From assembly GCF_041956535.1 (NCBI RefSeq), contig NW_027192197.1, forward strand, positions 569,829 to 633,828: a stretch of DNA of 64,000 nt, in the 5' to 3' direction. Below are positions 57,101 through 64,000 of this stretch, piece after piece; the first letter of the stretch is position 1; every line of letters begins with the position of its first letter. A program made the translations under genes and the position numbers. The notes under the pieces are model-generated. The model was not told the DNA's origin and searched no databases. It worked only from the letters and a program-made list of their open reading frames with translations. Source of the stretch: Calcarisporiella thermophila CBS 279.70. Lineage: Eukaryota > Calcarisporiellomycota.

Positions 57101-59256
57101 GACGGCAAGTCGATGCGCACCGTGATACAGCTGGTTTTCGAAAAAGCCACCGACGAGCCAAGCTTCTCCGCTATGTATGCGCAGCTGTGCCAGAAGATGC
57201 AGGAGCGTGCCCACCCCGACGCTCGCGACGAGAGTCTCAAGACGCAAGATGGGCGGATTGCGAGTGGAAGCATCCTGTTCCGAAAATGCCTTCTCACCCG
57301 GTGTCAGGAGGAATTCGAGCGCGGGTGGAAGTTCGAGGTGCCTAGGACGGAGACGGGCGAGGTGGACATCCTGTCCGACGAATACTACGTCGCGGTCAAG
57401 GCAAAACGCCGGGGGCTGGGTCTCATCCGATTTATCGGAGAGCTATTTAAATTGAGCATGATCAATGAGCGCATCATGCATGGGTGTGTCCTCAAATTGC
57501 TCTCGAACTTGGAGGATCCGGAGGAGGAGGAGATGGAAAGTCTCTGCCAACTGATGACGACGGTTGGCAAGCAGCTTGACCGCAAGGAGGCCAAGCATTA
57601 CATGGATGCGTATTTTGAGAGGATCAAGCTGCTCTCTGAGAACAAGAAACTCAATAGCCGGATACGGTTTATGTTACAGGTAGCTACGAGGAGAGCGTTT
57701 GCATTTTTGAGGCCTTATTAAGTAGCTCATTGGTCTGTTTTACTCTGTGCAGGACGTGATCGAGTTACGGGATGGCCGGTGGAAGCCGCGAAGAGACGCC
57801 AATGCTCCAAAAACTATTGCCCAGATTCACGATGAGGTGGCTATTTTGAAAGCTAATATAACTGATGTTTTTGGGACCCATTTAATCTTGTCATCCTCGT
57901 GTAACTGTTAGGCGGCCAAGAAGCAGCAGGAAGAGCGGGAGATGATGCGGCGATCGACTAGCTCGGGTGGACGAGGTAGCAGCTGACGCTTTGTTTTATT
58001 GATTTGATGCATTGGAAAGCAGTTCTCACCCTCCTCATCAATATCGGCTAGGTTTGCCTAATTTATCACAGCAAATTTCACGCGGTGGATCGCATCGTGG
58101 CAAAGATCGACCCCCCTCCACCACATCGGCCCCCGATGGCTGGACCACGTCCGGCAACAGTTCTTCCAATGGGCGAAAAGCTGGCGATCTGGCTTCGTTC
58201 GGCCGCGTGGAACGCAGCAAAATTACACGAAACCAAAGCCTTGGACCTCAAGGTACGCCCGTATTCGCTAGTTTGACGGCCTCCAAGTCCTGGAAGAGCA
58301 CCGATAGCATCAAGCGAGACGAGGCCAGCAAAGCCGGCGCTTCGCCTTTATCTCAGGTGGAGGCGGGAAATATGTATAGTGCACTGGTAGAATCTGGTCG
58401 ACGCCCAAGTGTAGAAGATGACTCAATGGCCACTTCGGCTGCACCTGCTGCCGAGCGCAAAAAGCTGAATATTTTGCCGCGAACCAAACCCCTGCCTGGT
58501 CAGCAAGCACAGCCTGAGAATCAGGGGGCCGAGAAGTCTAAGCTCACCAAAAAGGAGGCCGAGAAAAAAATCGGAAACGCGATTGCGGAATTTTGGAACG
58601 TGCGGGATATCCAGGTACGCTGTTTATCCTTCTTGCTTTTACTTTTTTTTCAGCGGCTCTATGAACCCGCAAAAAGTGTTTTGCATTTCATACCACTTGT
58701 TTTCTTGCCGTACTCATCTTGAATTCTGGATCTGCTTCCCTAGGAGCTGATTCACTGCATCAAGGAGTTAAGCACCCCGGAACTCCAGTGTGAGTTCCTT
58801 CGTGCTTTTCTTAATTCGGCCGTGGAACGAAAGAGCGCGGACGTCGAGCTCGCATGTCGTGCCTTACGGAAGGTGCGAGATGACCATCTGGTGGATGAGG
58901 AGATTGCGTCCGAGACCTTCAAACCACTCGTCGAGGCCATCGATGACCTGTCCATTGATGTCCCAGCGGCATACAAGTACGCGGGGCAACTGCTTGTGGC
59001 TGCCAGACTTCGGTTGGAAAGTTTCCAGGACATACTGAAGCCTCTGTTGGAGGTAGAGGGGATTGTGCCGCCTGCGGCAAAACTTGCTGCAGAGTATTTA
59101 AAGGCATTAAGGGTCGAGCTGGGCGAAGAGAAGATGGTAGAGCTATACCACGCCTCCAAATTCGAATTCAAGGACGTGTTCCCGAAGGACCGGAGAGGAG
59201 GCGGGTCCATCAATGCCTTTCTAGAAAAACAGGAGCTGAATGCTCTAAAATCTTGA
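54154..59256 (+). CDS. EIF4G: Translation initiation factor eIF4G
   Basis: Exons 54154-54350, 54526-54665, 54745-54917, 54989-57679, 57753-57836, 57912-57975, 58052-58614 and 58744-59256 give 1474 aa. eIF4G is the cytoplasmic scaffold joining eIF4E, eIF4A and poly(A)-binding protein in cap-dependent translation. The N-terminal about 330 residues are Pro/Ser/Gln/Tyr-rich. A Glu/Lys-rich, coiled-coil-like segment at about 390-510 has repeated EKETEKET and ENEN units. The eIF4E-binding motif YDRKFLM (YxxxxLphi) is at 660-666. The MIF4G HEAT domain (about 838-1065) starts QRKVKALLNKLTLEKFDSIS and contains FIGELFKLSMINERIMHGCV. A linker with DGWTTSG and GDLASFGR leads to the MA3 domain (about 1295-1425; CIKELSTPELQCEFLRAFLN). 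Yeast eIF4G lacks MA3, so this is the fuller fungal/animal form. Confidence 0.95.
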
Positions 59257-59672
59257 GCATGCAATTAATGTATTGACCGCATATCATTTGTAGTTAAAGG
59301 GCATCGACTGTTGTAATTTCTCTATTTTAATATAAAAAGATATCTTTTCTTTATTTGGTTTCCATTGCTGCCGCTAAATCAGATAATTCCTGCCCCCCGG
59401 AAGATCCTAAAAGGCCATAACTATCCGTTAGAGAAATGTCATTTAATCCCTCAATTGTTGCTATTTTTTTTAACTACGTCCGTTTCTTTTTGCAACTAAG
59501 CATTCTATTAAGTTTAACTTTATAAAACGAATGCAAAAAAAAAAAAATAAAGAAATCAAATATAACAGTGAGGGTTAAGAGAATAAATAAAGGTTAAACA
59601 GATATAGAGGGTTATGTTATTAAATGAGGATTGAACTTGTCTAAATCATATTTATGGATGGTCCAAGTCCCT
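59257..59672. other. Convergent 3' region
   Basis: AT-rich spacer between eIF4G and the P-type ATPase, with an A-run near 59535. No gene is seen. Confidence 0.5.
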
Positions 59673-62600
59673 TTACCAGGCAATCTTGGCAATCCACGAG
59701 TCTTTAAATGTGCGGGCGAGTAGCTTCCTCATCTCGTCCATCAATACAATTCCAATTGCTAGAGCAATAGGGATGAGCCAGTGGCGGACCGGGACTGGGC
59801 GAGTGCCGAACACATTATTAAAGAAGGGAAGTAGAGTGATAAGAAGGGCAATGCAAAGCGACCCCACCATGGCTGCGAACAAGTAGAGGTTGCGCGTGCG
59901 TTTTGCCAAGGGCGAAGCTTGCAACAGGGAGAGGCGCCGGGTGCGGATGGCCAGCACATTTCCGAATTGGAGAATGACGAGGGTGACGAAATAGACACAC
60001 TGTCCGGTGTTTTTGAGGTCGTCCAGCTCAGCCTTGGACTTACCCATGAAGCCCTCGTCGTACTTGTCGAAGGCGAACACAATATCCCTGAAGCCGATAC
60101 CACCCTCAGTCTGGAGGTAGAGGAAGTACATGCACATGGAGAGCAGCATCTCCATCAAACCAATCCATCCGTAGGCGTGGAGCAACAGGCGGAAATTGAC
60201 GAGTCGATCTCGTTTTGGATTGCGGGGAAGTCGTTGCAATAGATCCGACTCGGGTTGTTCTTTCATCAGGGCAATGGAAGGGAGCATATCGGTGAGGACG
60301 CAAATACAAATCATGACTAGTAGAACAGCACACTCGTTAGATATGAAGGGAGAACTGGGGAAAATACAAAAATACTTACGGAAGGTGGAGAGAGGGGCGG
60401 GGATACCGAGGAAAACATTGATAAGGACAGGCCAAAGCTCGGACCACGAACCAGCAGGCAACAAGTACATGATCACTACAACAAGAAGAGCAGATTAATC
60501 AGGGGGCATTTTTGGGCAATCCAAACGACTAGAACTTACCTTTCTTCAAGTTGTCAAACACAAGTCTTCCGCATTCAATAGCATAAACGATACTTGAGAA
60601 CTTGTCCAAGAGCACCATGTCGGCGGCTTCCATAGCGACATCTGATCCACCTCCAATCGCAATACCGACATCGGCAGCCTTGAGCGAGGGCGAGTCATTC
60701 ACACCGTCTCCAGTCATGCCGACAATATTGCCACGTTTCTGGAACTCGCGAACAATTCGCAATTTTTGCTCAGGTGTTGTGCGGGCGAAAACGACCTCGG
60801 TGTACTGGGCAACTTGCTCCCATTGTTTCTCATTCAATGTGATCAGATCCGGACCAGTGAGCACCAGAGAGGTGACAGGCGCGTTTGGATCCCGGGGATC
60901 GTAACGCGTCACTCTTTCCGGCGGAAGGTTCGGGTCCAGGTTCTCGATGGTGTGGGTCTTGGTGGGTGGGTTGGTAATAATCCCAATTTGCCGTGCGATG
61001 GCTGCAGCCGTGCCAGCAAAGTCACCCGTCACCATGTAGAAGCGGATACCAGCTCCGCGGCAAATTCGCACCACCTCGGGGATCTCCTCTCTTGGCGGGT
61101 CAACAATGCCAACCAAACCGAGTACTGTTAGTTCCTGATTAAGTTCCATGATTTTATCGCCAAATGCGGAATGGTTCGAGTCGATGTCGGTAGGTAACAC
61201 ACTTGGAGAGAAGTTTCGACGAGCGAGCAGAATCACACGTTGCCCATTATCCGACCACCGGCTCTGGACGCCGGTGATCTTCTCCTTTAGTGCGTCATCA
61301 AACACTCGGTCCTCACCAGACTCAGGGTCGAGCACATAGGTACAACGAGGAAGAAGTATATCGGGGGCTCCCTTGACAAGTAGAGTGAGATGCTTGGAGT
61401 CCTTGGGGCTAAAGAGTTTGGCGGCATCTTCATTACGTGGTCGTTGAACGCTGATCATGAACTTGTTCTTGGAGTTGAACGGAAGCTCGTACACTCTCTC
61501 AAATAGATCAAACTCGCTCTCCACTGAGCCCAAATGCTCAGCAAATCGCAGAATGGCTGAGTCAGTAGCGTCACCGTTGATTTTTCGTTTGCTGAGGGGA
61601 TAGTCCAGTGTGGTGGGATCGAAGCTAGCAGCATTGCACAGAGCAGCGCAGAGATTAAGCTGTCGCAAACTTGCGCGCAGCGCCTCAGGTTCATCCTTTG
61701 TGTGCATGGTGTCATAGAACTGCTGGGGAGTTAATTCGCGATCAAGCAGGGAAGCGTTGGTGACGAACATTTTGTTCTCGGTGAGGGTGCCTGTTTTGTC
61801 CGAGCAAAGGACGTTGACACTACCAAGGGTTTCGACGGTGGTGAGAACCTTGCAGAGAACCTTGTTTTTCTGCATTCGATGAGCGATGAGGGTCAAGCAT
61901 AAGGTTACTGCAACGGGGAGACCTTCGGGCACATAGGCAACGATAACTCCAATGACATTAATAAGAATACCAGTAAGGGGAAGGAAGGTGGGATAGGACA
62001 CGCTAAGCCAAACTTTCCAGACAATAAGACAGATAGCACCTAGAGGGAGGAAGGGAGAAGGTACGATTATTTAAAAAGACTGCTAGGGCGGAGGTCCATC
62101 TTAGAGCTTACCAGTTGTAAGTGAGAGACTGGCAATAATAATGACAAAGCGTCTAATTTCAATTTGAAGTGTTGTCGAAGAATTGGAGCTAGCCGATGAC
62201 AATTTAGCAATACGACCCATAACTGTGTTATCACCTGTGGCAATAACAACACCAATACCGCTCCCATTGGTGACATGAGTACCCATAAGAGCAATGTTCT
62301 TTGTCTCAAGGAAGTTCTCATCCGTGCATTCCGTGCTACCGGCAACGGCATCACTCTCACCAGTGAGGATGGAGCGGTCGAATTTAAGATCTCCTGAAAT
62401 CTGTACCAAACGAATGTCTGCCGGAACCTGTAATAAGTGGACAAAGTAGTTAAGTTCAGATTTGTAGACCAATATGTATCTATCTGGTAGCGTGGGGTGT
62501 CTACCTTATTTCCCAAGTTCAAAAACACGATATCTCCAGTAACAAGCTCGGTTGCCGCCAATTTTAGCTTCTTTCCCCCTCGTAGGACCATTGTTTCAGC

Positions 62601-63338
62601 CGGAAGCATGTTGTTGATAGAAGCCATCACTCTCGCTGTAGACCAGTCTTGCCACGCGTTGAATGCAGCTTGAATGGCGACTACGATAAGCAGCAATATG
62701 GCGAGCGCAAGGTTGAGCGGATCTGGATTTGGAAGCCCGAGAGGCTGCCATGAGATCCAGCAGATCAGACTGGCAAGCCAGAGCAGTGCACCGAAGCCTC
62801 CGAAGAGATAGGAGGCGATCTTACGGAGGTAGTTAGTTCTGGCCGGAGTGATAGCGTTTTTGCCATTTTGTTGTAGGCGTTTAGTTGCTTGATCCAGCCC
62901 CAATCCCTCTAGAATGGAGGTGGAAAATCTTAAAAACACCTCATTGACGGGAATTTTATGCAGGTCCGACTCGGCGATTTCTATTGGATCAAATTTTAGC
63001 AACGAGTACCTCGGGTTCTTCAGAGCTTGAAGATTCAACTAGATACCTTTTGCAAGAGGAGCATTTGCAGGTTTAAGCTGCGCTTGCTGCGTCTCTGTAA
63101 CGTGGATGCTGAGGGTTCTGTAGCGGATGGGGATAACGCTGGCAAGGGTGGGGCGCTTGAAACGCACCTTTTCATCCGAATTCGAGCGCAAAATGCTGGA
63201 TTCTGTAGGTGTACGCGAGAGATTGTGAGATTGGAAACCGTCTCTGCTCTGGCGTGTATTGGAGCGTTCCAAATCGACCGCCGTAGGATTTCCAGAAGCT
63301 TTCGCGTCCTGGAAACTCAGGCCTTTCTCCTCGTCCAT
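59673..63338 (-). CDS. P2C-type P-ATPase, Na,K-ATPase alpha-like cation pump
   Basis: Exons (minus) 63338-63047, 62980-62505, 62427-62112, 62039-60540, 60475-60380 and 60316-59673 give 1107 aa. Conserved elements in order are the actuator motif LTGESDA, TM4 YVPEGLPVAVTLCLTL, the phosphorylation motif CSDKTGTLTENK (Asp442), ATP-site GDATDSAILRF and LLVKGAPDILL, MVTGDFAGTAAAIA, and the hinge MTGDGVNDSPSLKAADVGIA. Ten membrane segments fit. After TM6 the sequence EQPESDLLQRLPRNPKRDRL aligns with animal Na,K-ATPase, which sets the P2C class. TM4 reads PEGLP rather than PEGLL. TM6 has ICVLTDM, where animal pumps have IDLGTDM, so one ion-site Asp is not conserved. The N-terminus (100 residues) is a long Ser/Arg-rich cytosolic tail. 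No beta subunit is seen in the window. Confidence 0.93.
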
Positions 63339-64000
63339 GGCTAGTGAAGGTGAGCAAAAGAGTCTGGCTTGGGAACAGCTCGATATCTCGTCTTTTAAAG
63401 AAGATATGACGGCCTGAGCTATTTATTTGGGTGGGTGATGAGCTATTTATGCTGTAGTTGGTATTTGCGTGAATTAATAGAGGTTCTCCCTGGCTGAACT
63501 TGTGGTATTACCAAACAAAGTGGAATCGCCCCGCTTAAAGTCAGTTTCGACTGATATTATCCACTCAATTGAAAACTTCTGTCTTAAAGGATTTAGACCG
63601 ATGTGTGGATCAGTACACAGGATAGGAAAACGCAGAGAGCTAAATTTTGAGGGATTTATCTAAAACCGAAAAGGCTAAGTTTACAACGTCATACTCCGAA
63701 GTCTGCGAAGCCCACAATTGGTCATGAAGAAGTAAAAAATAGGCCAACTACGTTAATAAAGGTAGAGATAACGCTCATCTCAGGTAAAAATTTAACTAAA
63801 TCTGTTATTACGCGACACAGGTATGGAAATGCTATCATTTTTAAGGTGCCAAGCCTCGATGGAGCATAACTTTCTCATTGGGAGGCAGAATAATCTACGA
63901 CTAATTATCTATTATTTAAGAAAGTTAGCCTCTTCGTCATGATCGTTCAGGCACTTCTCCTGGTCTCCCATATAAATATTGGATCGCATCCTAAGGGTGT
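63339..64000. promoter_or_regulatory. Region upstream of the P2C ATPase gene
   Basis: About 660 bp to the window edge, AT-rich, no gene seen. It should hold the ATPase promoter. The last bases may belong to a neighbouring gene outside the window. Confidence 0.4.

Noticed and set aside
57961-58051. eIF4G split into two genes by a stop near 57988
   Set aside because: A GT-AG intron from 57976 to 58051 joins the MIF4G part to the linker and MA3 part in frame.
63039-63041. In-frame TAG stop inside the P2C ATPase
   Set aside because: It lies within a normal 66-nt intron (62981-63046). Splicing joins PLAK to EIAESDLHKI in frame.
1-64000. CRISPR arrays, transposons, insertion sequences, plasmid or viral genes, bacterial-type operators or Shine-Dalgarno sites
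   Set aside because: None is visible. The window is eukaryotic nuclear DNA with spliceosomal introns, and the repeats seen are short simple-sequence tracts.

Overview
The window is nuclear DNA from an intron-rich fungus. Lineage markers include a delta-9 desaturase with C-terminal cytochrome b5, ATP16, a Rictor/Ste20-type TORC2 subunit, GID4, SIP5, an ALE1-type MBOAT acyltransferase, eS30 without a ubiquitin-like fusion, and eIF4G with a C-terminal MA3 domain. Introns are mostly 55-90 nt with GTAAGT-like donors and CTAAC-like branch sites, and several exons are only 3-28 nt long. The Na,K-ATPase-like P2C ATPase and the intron density suggest an early-diverging (zygomycete-grade) fungus more than a yeast. 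That placement is inference. Exon models were built by hand, and every multi-exon model closes in frame.

Layout. 1-8 kb: OLE1 (+), ATP16 (-), and a two-RRM RNA-binding protein (+). 8.9-13.7 kb: a C-terminally truncated acyl-CoA synthetase (-) and a disordered Ser/Pro-rich protein (-). 13.9-20.6 kb: IMP3 (+), a DDHD phospholipase (+) and SIP5 (-). 20.6-25.7 kb: an AT-rich, gene-poor stretch with two small secreted-protein genes, an I36-like inhibitor and a Cys-pair repeat protein. 25.7-32.6 kb: GID4 (+), an unrecognised six-exon nuclear-type protein (+), a Pro/Ser-rich ORF (-), glutamate 5-kinase PRO1 (+), and a PP1-docking protein without a carbohydrate-binding module (+). 33-38.3 kb, all (-): PQ-loop transporter, TPR/metallo-beta-lactamase fusion, secretory cyclophilin and NDUFA4. 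38.5-50.9 kb, all (+): eS30, Rictor (19 exons), a CBM21 PP1 glycogen-targeting subunit and ALE1. 51.7-54 kb (-): EF-hand protein and NUDIX ADP-sugar pyrophosphatase. 54.2-59.3 kb (+): eIF4G. 59.7-63.3 kb (-): P2C ATPase.

Most genes are unrelated housekeeping functions in ordinary eukaryotic order. There is no operon, gene cluster, CRISPR array, recognisable transposon or tRNA. Themes that recur are lipid metabolism (OLE1, acyl-CoA synthetase, DDHD lipase, ALE1) and nutrient or glucose signalling (TORC2 Rictor, SIP5, GID4, two PP1 targeting subunits), but physical linkage does not show co-function. I did not find a convincing new multi-gene system. The best leads are single genes: the two PP1-docking paralogues 15 kb apart, one lacking CBM21; the truncated acyl-CoA synthetase with an altered AMP-binding motif; the 12-cysteine secreted repeat protein and its I36-like neighbour; the unrecognised nuclear protein at 27.9-29.3 kb; and the 10-nt and 16-nt microexons.
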